Shown: positions 1 to 7,772 of the stretch, piece by piece
Numbering within the stretch: the first letter of the stretch is position 1
How the letters are laid out: each line of letters begins with the position of its first letter
Source: an uncultured bacterium
Lineage (GTDB): Bacteria; Patescibacteriota; Saccharimonadia; Saccharimonadales; Saccharimonadaceae
Length of the DNA: 8,543 bases
Direction: 5' to 3'
NCBI GenBank assembly: GCA_937872185.1
Contig: CALMQN010000084.1
Span: 1-8,543 of the forward strand
Made by a program: the position numbers and the translations under genes
The notes under the pieces: generated by a model
What the model saw: only the letters and a program-made list of their open reading frames with translations
What the model was told of the DNA's origin: nothing
Database searches by the model: none

Positions 1-3000
1 TACGTACGTCGTACCCGGTAAGTCACATTGAGTTGGCGTTGCACCCGAGCACGGTGCAGTACCGTTAGGTTGCGATTGGCCAACTGTCGATGCATCGCCG
101 TCACGGTTGATCTTTCCGTATCTGATCACGTCTAGTACGGCACTTCCACAGTCACCGGTTGTGAGGTTTTGAGACGAACAGCCACCTACGCGGTAGAGGC
201 TTCCTCGCCAGGCAATTAAGTTTCCTCCCAGGCGTTCGTCAACAGCTGTACCAATTGTGTTCCAGCTATCCAAACTACCGTCCGCGTTAATGCTTGCCAG
301 TTGAATGTCACTCTGCACCCCTGTACAATACCCACTTCCGTTGACTGCACTACAACCACTACTCACGTACAAGTAGGCGCCCCAAACGGCCGCCATCGTG
401 CCGCCGCCAGTGAAACGCCCCGCGGGGAGAGGTGTTGTGGTTATCCAACTATTGAGCGACCCATCGGCATTGATTTTATTGTATTGAACCGTTGTTTGCG
501 GTGCACCACCGACAGTGTTTGATCCCCCAAGGACATAAATGCGGTCGTTGTAGATTGCCGACCCGTGCCCATAGACTGCAGCACCGAGCGCTGTTGAAGA
601 CGTCCAGCTTCCCAGCGTACCGGTGGGGTTGAGGTCAGCGATTTCGACTGACGAGACAGGTCCAGTGGCGTTGCGTCCGCCGATTAAATAGAGTCGATTG
701 TTGTATGCAGACGCCGTAAAGTCGGAACGGACCGAAGTTATATTGGCATCTTGATACCAATATACCCAACTGGATGGGTCGGTATTGGTTGGGTGCCATA
801 ATCTTGGCTCACCATTGGCTCCAATCTTTGCTATATAGACGCTGTTCTGGCGATTGCCGGCTGCGTCTACACCACCAATAGCGTAGAGGTATCCATTGTA
901 GGTAACAAGAGAGAAGTTAATGCGTTCGGATGGAAGCGCATAATCAGTTGATGTACACCAACCGGCACATGTGCCAGATCCAGGGTTGGCGCTACCGACC
1001 GTGCCTGTCGAGGTGTTAAACTGTGCCCAACTGACGGTTTTTGAGGGTGCTGTGCCAGATCCATACGTAATCAAGACTGACCCGTTTGCTCCATCTACTC
1101 CACCTGCTCCAGCCAAGCCGCCTGTGCCACCTTGTCCTGCACCATTGCGTCCTGGGTCTGCGGCGTTGCCAGGGTCGACGCCACTTCCAACGCTATTGGT
1201 AACTCCCGTCAGTCCTCCGGCAGTATAACTTGATCCACCACCGCCACCACCACCCGACGCGGCAGTAATACTTGAGGTTGCGCCACCACCACCGCCACCG
1301 TAGTAACCAGCGCCACCACCGCCACCACCAGCACGGGTAATATCAACGTTAGCGAGACCACCAGCGCCCCCACCAAGTAACCCACCAAACCCACCACCAC
1401 CGTCTGCGCCAGCTGTTGAAGTTCGTCCGTCGGCACCTAGTCCACCAGTCAGTGACGTACCTGCTGTACCCGCGTTGCCAACACTGCTACCAGCAGCTCC
1501 ACCAGCACCAGCTGTTCCAGCTCCACCGCCATTACCATTTCCGGCGTTAACAGCACTACCTGCTACTGCGGTAGTACCACCAGCAGCTCCACCAGCACCA
1601 CCAATTTGTGCCGTACGTGCACCACCACCGGCACCACCACCGCCAACGAGAACAAGGGGAGTACCTCCACGATAAATACTGGTGATACCTCCTCCTCCAC
1701 CACCACTTCCGGCGACGGTTCCAGTGGCGTTACTTCCACCACCTGCTCCACCTCCACCAACGTACACGTCAAGCACTTCAAGTGGCGTGACCGGGACTGT
1801 AGCTGTTACGTAGCCACCGCCACCGCCAGCGCCGCCAACACCTGTCGTTGATCCGCCACCGCCACCACCACCGCCAGCGCCCCATATTTTTACCGTAAGA
1901 CTTGTGACGCCTGTAGGTACGGTAAATGTTTCAGCACCCTGGGTGTTATAAGCTTCACCAAGAAGCGCGCGACCCCCAACTGAGTAGATATATCCACCAG
2001 CTGCCGCAACGCCGTTTGCAGAAGTCGCGACTGGTAGTGAAAGGGTGTCTTGCCATTGGTCGAAGCGAGCACCAGTTGTTGGCGCTTTTTGGATCAGTTG
2101 GTCGCTGACATTGAAGTCGATGTTTGTCTCGTTATTACCGGCCATAAATTCGGTTGCACTGGTGACGTAAATACTAGGGTCAATTGAAAGGGGGAAGTTG
2201 GCACGCTTTAATCCAGTTGTGATAATCGATATTTTTCTTCCATCAAGTTTAAAAACGGCGTGTGCAAATTCGGACTCATTACCGTCAGCTTCAAGGACGA
2301 TAGGTGCAGGAATTTTAAACATCAGAGTGTCTTTGGTAGCGTTCTTACGCATTTTTTCAAGGAGCGCAGTGTCACTTTCGCTTGATGCGGTGATGCTGCC
2401 GCTCAATAGTGTGTTTCCATAGATACCTAGTCCTCCGTCGGACTCAAGCCGGGCTTCCATACTGTCGTTTAGTTTTAGCTCGTACGAAAATGTACGTTCA
2501 TCGTCGTTTGACTTTGTTAAAAGGATATCTTCTTTAACACCAGTCGTTTGTATAGTGTATACGGCCCATCCATCGTTTGAAGCAAGCGGGTAGACGACGC
2601 GATTATCGCCTTTGCGACCTTGGTGATATTTTTCAGTTGCCGTCATTGTAAAGTCGACACTGTTTGTATTGTCTGTAATACTAATACCCTTTTTTATATC
2701 GGTGTTAAAAGATGCTTTTATGCCTTTTTTTGCACCGTTTACGTCTGAGGGGGTCGCGTAGTTATAGATAGATTCTTTTGCGTCGAATTCGATTGCGCTA
2801 GCGATTGTAGTGTTTGCCTCAGGTAATAACTTTGCCGCAGCACCGAGATCGTACGGAGCTTCCACGATAAAAGGCTTCACGATAAGGACAATGTCAGCGA
2901 GTATCAAGATAACAGCCGCAGCTAAAACACCATAACGCAGTCGAGGACGACGCGCGAAAAAGGCTTCCGTTTTTTGTTGGACACGTCGTTTAGTTGTTTT

Positions 3001-3027
3001 GTAGCTATCTATAAATACGTTTTTCAT
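1..3027 (-). CDS. Membrane-anchored kelch-repeat protein with an inserted glycine-rich domain (3' end outside window)
   Basis: The frame is open from ATG at 3027 to the left edge, 1009 codons with no stop, so the C-terminus is missing. Residues 1-31 are rich in Lys/Arg and 32-53 are one hydrophobic helix, fitting a type II signal anchor with the rest outside the cell. Residues 55-325 are beta-rich and unidentified, ending near PLSIDPSIYV. Kelch-type blades follow, with cores YIYSVGG (346-352), YLYAIGG (713-719), LYLIGG (779-784), IYVLGG (830-835), YLYVSSG (885-891) and LYRVGG (944-949), most closing with a strand such as INADGSLNSW. Residues 364-658 are a glycine-rich domain opening with ETFTVPTGVTSLTVKIWG and ending GSVLITYG, interrupting the first blade. 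Eight cysteines form four close pairs in blade loops. The start is chosen for its adjacent Shine-Dalgarno and the anchor. Kelch propellers usually bind proteins or glycans; a surface-binding role is inference. No catalytic residues were recognised. Confidence 0.93.
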   Translation of the reverse strand, partial: MKNVFIDSYKTTKRRVQQKTEAFFARRPRLRYGVLAAAVILILADIVLIVKPFIVEAPYDLGAAAKLLPEANTTIASAIEFDAKESIYNYATPSDVNGAKKGIKASFNTDIKKGISITDNTNSVDFTMTATEKYHQGRKGDNRVVYPLASNDGWAVYTIQTTGVKEDILLTKSNDDERTFSYELKLNDSMEARLESDGGLGIYGNTLLSGSITASSESDTALLEKMRKNATKDTLMFKIPAPIVLEADGNESEFAHAVFKLDGRKISIITTGLKRANFPLSIDPSIYVTSATEFMAGNNETNIDFNVSDQLIQKAPTTGARFDQWQDTLSLPVATSANGVAAAGGYIYSVGGRALLGEAYNTQGAETFTVPTGVTSLTVKIWGAGGGGGGGGSTTGVGGAGGGGGYVTATVPVTPLEVLDVYVGGGGAGGGSNATGTVAGSGGGGGGITSIYRGGTPLVLVGGGGAGGGARTAQIGGAGGAAGGTTAVAGSAVNAGNGNGGGAGTAGAGGAAGSSVGNAGTAGTSLTGGLGADGRTSTAGADGGGGFGGLLGGGAGGLANVDITRAGGGGGGAGYYGGGGGGATSSITAASGGGGGGGSSYTAGGLTGVTNSVGSGVDPGNAADPGRNGAGQGGTGGLAGAGGVDGANGSVLITYGSGTAPSKTVSWAQFNTSTGTVGSANPGSGTCAGWCTSTDYALPSERINFSLVTYNGYLYAIGGVDAAGNRQNSVYIAKIGANGEPRLWHPTNTDPSSWVYWYQDANITSVRSDFTASAYNNRLYLIGGRNATGPVSSVEIADLNPTGTLGSWTSSTALGAAVYGHGSAIYNDRIYVLGGSNTVGGAPQTTVQYNKINADGSLNSWITTTPLPAGRFTGGGTMAAVWGAYLYVSSGCSAVNGSGYCTGVQSDIQLASINADGSLDSWNTIGTAVDERLGGNLIAWRGSLYRVGGCSSQNLTTGDCGSAVLDVIRYGKINRDGDASTVGQSQPNGTAPCSGATPTQCDLPGTTYV
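1489..1510. repeat. 22-bp exact direct repeat, copy 1
   Basis: This 22-base block is identical to 1579-1600, exactly 90 bases (30 codons) away, and lies in the same reading frame. It encodes part of residues 506-513 (AGAGGAAG). Exact identity at third positions of variable glycine and alanine codons suggests a recent slippage or unit-duplication event rather than convergent glycine-rich composition. Confidence 0.8.
1579..1600. repeat. 22-bp exact direct repeat, copy 2
   Basis: Partner of the block at 1489-1510. It encodes part of residues 476-483 (GGAGGAAG) of the glycine-rich domain. Identity stops immediately on both sides of the 22 bases. Unequal exchange between the two copies would remove or add 30 codons in frame. 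Confidence 0.8.
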
Positions 3028-3029
3028 AA

Positions 3030-3036
3030 CTACCTA
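3030..3036 (-). promoter_or_regulatory. Ribosome binding site of the kelch gene, overlapping the upstream stop codon
   Basis: Reading the minus strand, the last codons of the 1580-residue gene are AAT AGG TAG, followed by TT and the ATG at 3027. The AGG core lies five bases before the ATG, and the TAG stop of the upstream gene falls between them. Two bases separate stop and start, so translation of the two genes is probably coupled on one transcript. This spacing is the main support for the chosen start. Confidence 0.65.
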
Positions 3037-6000
3037 TTACTGAATATAAAGTTCAAGTTACCAACGTACGCGTTAGCATTCTGACTTGCTGTTACATTGA
3101 TACGGAATACGATACTGTTACCTGGTGAGAATCCACACGTTGAAGGGTCTGCTGTACCGGTTGCCGCACCTGGCTGCCACGCACCAACTGCACCTGTTGA
3201 TACCGATACTACCGGTCCACAAGCAATCAGTCCAGATGCTGCGTCGTTGCGATACACTTGGTATTCCACCGTTGAATTGGTGCTGTCAGTGAGTCCCTTA
3301 ATAGACGTAGTTCCTGACTGGAATGTTTTGAAACTAGCAGGCAACTGGTATGTTACATACATAGAATAAACCTGCGCGCTTGGTTGAGGTGACGTCCAGC
3401 GATAGAAGTTGTAGGTTTCGTTTGTACCACAAATACTTGGCTGTCCCGACGAGCCATCGTTGATGTTTAGCGTGTCGGAGCACAAGTCGGAAACCATTGT
3501 TCCAACACCTGTTCCATGCAGCACAGCGTTCGTAAACTCCGGCGCAATCGTTACGATTGTGTCTGGGCTTGAGCCACAGGCACCCCAGCCATCCGCCTCG
3601 TAACATTGGAGCTTCCCAAGTGTGGTGTCGTAGTACATCGATCCAAGCAGCGCATCGTTATTGATTGCAATTGGTGCTGAAGCGGATTTATCGAGGGTGA
3701 GAAGCGTGGTTGGTCCACCATTTTCACCACTACCAATCTGAACATTCGGTGCCGTATTGGTTGTGAGGGTCATACTAAACGCATCAACCTTGAAGGTGCG
3801 AGCGGCAGATGCTTCCTCGACAAAGTACACGTGAGGAGCGGTTGCAGCTGTCGCATCTGTCTGGATGTAGCAGGTGATACGTGTCCAGCTTGAGGTAGAA
3901 AGCGTGCGGGTGTTATAGTCGACACAATCAACATAGTTTCCGCCGGCAGACGTGCTTCCATCGCGCGAGTAGCGAACCTTAAAGTCCGTAAACGAGCCAC
4001 TCAGCACTTTCGCATAGACCGTAACTCGGTACAGTGTGCTTGGAAGCGGATTCAACGATAGCTTATTGCGTAGACCCGCATTGGCAGCGCCCGCGCTGAG
4101 TGCAATCTGTGCACTATCGCTTGCGTCCTGGCCGTCTGTCGTAACACGCGTTATAACTCCTGTACCCAGGCCGCCTAGGAGCCAGTTTGTTGCAAATAAA
4201 GCGCCGTCGTTGACTGATCCATCTGTCGCATAATCAACGTCGGCTGCAATAGTAACACTCAAGTTATCGATGTAGAATGTTCGGACCGTACCCGCAGCTG
4301 CTTGACGAATGATAATGGCATTATTAGCTGTTATACCTGATGCGGGAGCGGTGAATGTACAGTTAATTTTTGCCCATACGCTTGTTGGAACGGCTCGCGA
4401 GGTAGTACAAGGTACCGATGCGGCCGTACCATCAATCGAGTAATAGACCTCAAGGTCAGTGAATGTACCACTCAGTAAACGACTTGAGAATGAGACGTTA
4501 TAGGACATATTTGGCGTCAGGCTGGTTGACAGGCGGTTCTTAGCGCCGCTTCCTGCAGTTGTAGCTGTCACTACTGACACCGATCCAACACCGGTTGCAA
4601 TATAGTTACCGGCTGTCGCGTAGCGTGTAGTGGTAGAACCAGTCACTGCTGACCATGTGTTAGCCGGGAAGCTGTTCGGTGCACCGGCAGATAGTGGTGT
4701 TTCTGCACCAGCGTTAGTGACATATTCGGTTACGTTACTGTTAACAGAAAAGAGGCCAGCAGCAGACGATGACTGTACACTCAGGAGCGTGCCGTTAACT
4801 GGTGCTGTTGTACTGTCTCGGATGGTGAGACCGTTGGTGTTTGACGTTTTGCTTACGATGAGTTCGGCGCCACCCGCACTTTGCAAAGTACTATCGTAGG
4901 CAGACTGTAGTGTAGTGGAACTTGATGCACCAGCTGCAGTCCAGTCCGTTCCGTTCCAAATCATCGTCGCAGTTGTGTTTTGGCGCATCGCAATAGTGTT
5001 GGCAGCACCACCACCATTGACGATAAGGCTGAACTCGCTCGTGCCGTTGGCGGCGGTGATGTACACGACACGACCAGCGGTTGTTGTTGTAGGGTCGGGC
5101 AGTGTGGCTGTTTGCGCAGACGCGCTAAATCCAACAATAATTGCCGAAGAGTTATTGACTGAAGCGACGGCAATAGTACACGACGTTGCAACGAGTGCGC
5201 CACCAGTGTAACAGTTCGGGTCGTTAGCAGTTGTAGAGAATGTAGGAGTAGAAATAACAACCAGTCCATTGACACCAGTACCGATACCAGTTCCACCATT
5301 CAGTACAACGTTGCCGCCATTTGCGTTACCCACTGTTGCGTTACCACCTTGAACTGTAATTGCACCACCCGCCACTGCAGTTGTCGAGCTCCCTGTACCC
5401 CGGACGGTAAAGCTATTTGGCGTTGCGGCCGTTACACCGTTGCCAAGGTATAAGCTGTTAGCGTTGTCGAATGTGCCCCGAGTGACACCATTGCTAGCTA
5501 TCGTGACAGATGTTTTAGCCTGGATTGTGGTGGTGCCACCTGCTGCGGTTGCAGTATTACCGATTGTGACGTTTGTTGTACCACCGGCAGTGTTGCCAGT
5601 TCCGATATTGATGGTTTGTATACCGCTAGAGAGAGTAGTGCTTCCGATCTGAAGCGTATTTGCGATATTGTTTGTACCAATGCCAATCGTGCCACCAACG
5701 CCAGTCTGAATGGCAACAGCCGTCGCGCTTGTTCCACCTTGAAGAGTAAGGCTACTTGTTCCACCTGCAGTTCCACCGATGCTCACAGACCCACTCGTTA
5801 GAGCGCTACCAACAGAGATTGTCCCACCCGTCTGTGTATTGCCAAGTGCGATAGTGTTTGCACCCGTGCCACCAATGCCAATCGTACTCGCAGTTGTTGC
5901 ATTACCAATCGAAACACCGTTGGAGGTTGCTGTGCCGATGTTGAGCGTGGCTGCAGCTGCAACGTCAAGGCTCGCTCCCACAAAACTACCGGCTGTGCCG

Positions 6001-7772
6001 ACGCCGTTAATCTTGAAACCTGCAGTTTGTGTCGTTGCTGTTTGGTTTTGGATATAGCTAGATGAGCCACCATCTGCACCCGCGTTTAACCACCCATTAG
6101 CTGTCGTGTTCCAGACCAGGGTTACTGCTGTGTTTGGGTTCATGTTCACAGATGTGCCGCCACTAGGGGCAAGCGTGATGGTTGACGCACCGCTAATCGT
6201 TGAAATCTGAACGTAGAGGAGGCGACCGTTGTATTTTGTTGTTGGGGCAGGGATTGTCGCGGTCCATGGACCACCGCCAGAGGCGGTTATTTCGATCGAG
6301 CTAAAGTTGTCGACATTTGCTTGTGTGACGCTCGCATTCGCTGTGAAGTTCTGCAGTGTCGAAGTAATGAAACCACTATTAGCCATTTTAACTTGCCCTT
6401 GAACACCCGAACCACCACTAACGCCACCTTGAAGAGTGACATCACCACCATTGACGGCACCTGTGCCGCTTGCGCCACCCTGTACAGTCAGGCCGAACCC
6501 AGCATTCGATGCAGCACCAGTAGACCCGATGAGCGTAAAGGTGCCTGTGCTGGAAGATGTCGTGCCGTCACCAAGAAAGAGTTTTCCTGTTGTATCGAGG
6601 GTCGCTCGAGTTTGGCCATTTGTTGTGAGTGTTGTATTGCCTTTTGACTGAACCGCAGTTGTACCAGCAGTAGCGGTAGAGCCACTACCAATAGTCACGT
6701 TTGTTGTACTGCCTGCAGTACTGTTGTTACCGACGTTAATTGTCTGCGTACCTGTTGCGAGAGTAGTACTGCCGATTTGGACGGTACTGGCAATACTTGT
6801 ACCGATACTGATTGTGCCAGCTGTACCAGCGCCACTTCCGGCCCCTGCATTGATGGACACGTTACCACCGGTACTGTTGGTACCACCAGCTGTACCGCCT
6901 TGAAGAAGCAGGTCGCCACCAGCAACTGTCCCTGCGCCAGTACCACCTGCGCCCGCGGCTAACGTCAGCGAGCGACCTGCGACACTGGCTGCAGATGTGC
7001 TCACGGACACTGTTTTGTTTGCATTTGAACCAAGTGAAATATCGCCACTATTTGTGACAGAAAATACATCTACGCTTGCAGATTGAAGGCCAATAAAGTT
7101 GCCCGTGCTTGTCTTGTTGATAGCAATGCTGGTGACGCCAACGGATGCATCAGTTTGAACACCTTGAGCCAGTTGGACGAAGTTCGTACTCGTAAGGCCG
7201 TTCAACAATCCAGAGTTAAGCGCATACGGGCTCGTTGACATACGCTTCATCGGCACCATTTCACCGTCAGGTGTACAAGAGCTAAATGGTGTACAAGATA
7301 CGTTGGTACTACCGATGTTCATTGACAACCAAAGGACTGATTGGTTCCAGTCGATACTTGAGCCAAAGCTTGTAACTGAGCCTAACTGTACCGACATAAA
7401 ACCGTTGATTACCTGAACACCCTGGCTGTTGACGTTCAGATAACTTTCGGTCCATTTTAGGACACCGGCCGGAGACCCAGTTGTATTACCGGCGGTTAAT
7501 CCATCACCATCTTGGTAAATCTTAAACTGAATGTTATAAAAGCCATCAGGAACAGTCGCACCTGATGCTGTCAAAAGGCGACCCTGAAAGTTAATCTGCT
7601 GGTTAATACCAGCAACAGCGTGAGCAGGTGATTGGATAAGCACAAGAGACGCAAAAAGGATGCCTAGCGCAAGTACAAAAGGCGTTATTTTACGAGAAAT
7701 TGTCAACACACTTGCATACATTCTTGTCTTTTCGCTGCTCCCTATGGATAAAAGCCGAACGCCCTCACGCAT
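3030..7772 (-). CDS. Large secreted beta-repeat protein with tandem carbohydrate-binding-module-like domains (1580 aa)
   Basis: This gene is complete, with a TAG stop at 3030-3032. A signal peptide ends at PAHA (residue 52). Residues 55-190 form an N-terminal module (QINFQGRLLTASGATVPDG, then NGFMSVQLG and MSTSPYALNS), a domain widespread at the start of long bacterial surface proteins. Residues 240-950 are Gly/Ser/Thr/Asn-rich short beta repeats such as VQIGSTTL and TINVGN, arranged as two related super-units. Residues 1016-1175 and 1180-1337 are two related sandwiches resembling CBM4/9-type modules (TFYIDNLSV, TFKVDAFSM). GSMYYDTTLGKLQCY (1377-1391) begins the C-terminal module, which ends LNFIFSNR. 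There is no C-terminal membrane helix or sortase motif. All 14 cysteines fall as seven local pairs. ATG 7721 (residue 18) is an alternative start giving an ordinary 35-residue signal peptide. A fibrous adhesin or glycan-binding role is inferred from architecture; no enzyme motif was recognised. Confidence 0.95.
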   Translation of the reverse strand: MREGVRLLSIGSSEKTRMYASVLTISRKITPFVLALGILFASLVLIQSPAHAVAGINQQINFQGRLLTASGATVPDGFYNIQFKIYQDGDGLTAGNTTGSPAGVLKWTESYLNVNSQGVQVINGFMSVQLGSVTSFGSSIDWNQSVLWLSMNIGSTNVSCTPFSSCTPDGEMVPMKRMSTSPYALNSGLLNGLTSTNFVQLAQGVQTDASVGVTSIAINKTSTGNFIGLQSASVDVFSVTNSGDISLGSNANKTVSVSTSAASVAGRSLTLAAGAGGTGAGTVAGGDLLLQGGTAGGTNSTGGNVSINAGAGSGAGTAGTISIGTSIASTVQIGSTTLATGTQTINVGNNSTAGSTTNVTIGSGSTATAGTTAVQSKGNTTLTTNGQTRATLDTTGKLFLGDGTTSSSTGTFTLIGSTGAASNAGFGLTVQGGASGTGAVNGGDVTLQGGVSGGSGVQGQVKMANSGFITSTLQNFTANASVTQANVDNFSSIEITASGGGPWTATIPAPTTKYNGRLLYVQISTISGASTITLAPSGGTSVNMNPNTAVTLVWNTTANGWLNAGADGGSSSYIQNQTATTQTAGFKINGVGTAGSFVGASLDVAAAATLNIGTATSNGVSIGNATTASTIGIGGTGANTIALGNTQTGGTISVGSALTSGSVSIGGTAGGTSSLTLQGGTSATAVAIQTGVGGTIGIGTNNIANTLQIGSTTLSSGIQTINIGTGNTAGGTTNVTIGNTATAAGGTTTIQAKTSVTIASNGVTRGTFDNANSLYLGNGVTAATPNSFTVRGTGSSTTAVAGGAITVQGGNATVGNANGGNVVLNGGTGIGTGVNGLVVISTPTFSTTANDPNCYTGGALVATSCTIAVASVNNSSAIIVGFSASAQTATLPDPTTTTAGRVVYITAANGTSEFSLIVNGGGAANTIAMRQNTTATMIWNGTDWTAAGASSSTTLQSAYDSTLQSAGGAELIVSKTSNTNGLTIRDSTTAPVNGTLLSVQSSSAAGLFSVNSNVTEYVTNAGAETPLSAGAPNSFPANTWSAVTGSTTTRYATAGNYIATGVGSVSVVTATTAGSGAKNRLSTSLTPNMSYNVSFSSRLLSGTFTDLEVYYSIDGTAASVPCTTSRAVPTSVWAKINCTFTAPASGITANNAIIIRQAAAGTVRTFYIDNLSVTIAADVDYATDGSVNDGALFATNWLLGGLGTGVITRVTTDGQDASDSAQIALSAGAANAGLRNKLSLNPLPSTLYRVTVYAKVLSGSFTDFKVRYSRDGSTSAGGNYVDCVDYNTRTLSTSSWTRITCYIQTDATAATAPHVYFVEEASAARTFKVDAFSMTLTTNTAPNVQIGSGENGGPTTLLTLDKSASAPIAINNDALLGSMYYDTTLGKLQCYEADGWGACGSSPDTIVTIAPEFTNAVLHGTGVGTMVSDLCSDTLNINDGSSGQPSICGTNETYNFYRWTSPQPSAQVYSMYVTYQLPASFKTFQSGTTSIKGLTDSTNSTVEYQVYRNDAASGLIACGPVVSVSTGAVGAWQPGAATGTADPSTCGFSPGNSIVFRINVTASQNANAYVGNLNFIFSNR
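3762..4235 (-). repeat. Carbohydrate-binding-module-like sandwich, copy 2 (residues 1180-1337)
   Basis: This is the second of two tandem related domains in the 1580-residue protein. Matching landmarks are LRNKLSLNPLPSTLYRVTVY, VLSGSFTDFKVRYSRDGS, SSWTRITCYIQ and RTFKVDAFSM. The cysteine pair C1283/C1301 is in the same place as C1122/C1138 of copy 1. The fold pattern suggests a CBM4/9-like galactose-binding-type sandwich. Sugar-contacting residues cannot be assigned from sequence alone. Confidence 0.7.
4248..4727 (-). repeat. Carbohydrate-binding-module-like sandwich, copy 1 (residues 1016-1175)
   Basis: The module opens with YVTNAGAETPL, close to the common 'NGGAE' start of such modules. It continues with AKNRLSTSLTPNMSYNVSFS, LLSGTFTDLEVYYSIDGT, SVWAKINCTF and RTFYIDNLSV. 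It aligns by eye along its whole length with residues 1180-1337, with many substitutions, so the duplication is old. The N-terminal third is least conserved between the copies. Confidence 0.7.
4926..5687 (-). repeat. Beta-repeat super-unit, copy B (residues 696-949)
   Basis: This corresponds in order to residues 321-566: IGIGTNNIANTLQIGSTTL, IQTINIGTGNTAGGTTNVTI, a strand ending LYLGNG, ITVQGG, VVLNGG, then a sandwich-like part ending ATMIWNGTDW. It differs from copy A by carrying the cysteine pair C855/C865, which copy A lacks. DNA identity is interrupted at many third positions, so it is an old duplication. Confidence 0.75.
6075..6812 (-). repeat. Beta-repeat super-unit, copy A (residues 321-566)
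   Basis: Landmarks in order are ISIGTSIASTVQIGSTTL, TQTINVGNNSTAGSTTNVTI, KLFLGDG, LTVQGG, VTLQGG, then a cysteine-free sandwich-like part ending VTLVWNTTANGW. The matching copy lies about 376-385 residues further on. The short IxIG/VxIG strands recall triple-stranded beta-helix repeats of fibrous adhesins and phage fibres; the actual fold is inference. Confidence 0.75.
7617..7772 (-). other. Signal peptide of the 1580-residue protein (residues 1-52)
   Basis: A basic stretch (TISRKIT) precedes the hydrophobic core FVLALGILFASLVLI and the classical A-x-A cleavage site AHA before VAG. From ATG 7772 the n-region is unusually long; from ATG 7721 the signal peptide would be a normal 35 residues. 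Cleavage would leave the mature protein without a membrane anchor. Confidence 0.85.

Larger units (their letters stand above)
1054..1938 (-). other. Glycine-rich domain inserted in the first kelch blade (residues 364-658)
   Basis: The domain starts with the recurrent bacterial signature F-x-V-P-x-G-V-T-S-L-T-V-K-x-W-G-A-G-G-G and ends with the beta strand GSVLITYG that usually closes such domains. Between these, runs of three to eight glycines alternate with short strands such as YVTATVPV, LDVYVGGGG and PLVLVGGGG. The pattern resembles the glycine-rich domain family also found in ALK/LTK receptors and in many bacterial surface proteins, which is thought to form stacked polyglycine helices; that assignment is by pattern only. 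Coding-strand DNA is dense in GGN, so the plus strand reads as CCACCACC-type low-complexity sequence and yields false proline-rich frames. It contains no cysteine, unlike the flanking blades. Confidence 0.85.

Noticed and set aside
1..12. Self-complementary TACGTACG at the left edge
   Set aside because: It lies inside the kelch reading frame at an arbitrary window boundary; there is no sign of a site with function.
971..1851. Proline- and threonine-rich plus-strand reading frames
   Set aside because: They are the antisense image of the GGN-rich glycine domain; the minus-strand frame continues unbroken through them and none has a convincing ribosome site.
1240..1880. Repeat array resembling CRISPR or a satellite (CCACCACC/GCCACC runs)
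   Set aside because: There are no constant-length spacers, the periodicity follows codons, and the tract translates as a continuous glycine-rich protein domain.
3030..7772. Phage tail-fibre gene, because of IxIG repeats, 'SPYALNSGLLNG' and 'GSMYYDTTLGKLQCY' motifs
   Set aside because: The protein has a clear signal peptide with an AHA cleavage site and paired cysteines, and its neighbours are membrane-anchored surface proteins, not phage structural or lysis genes.
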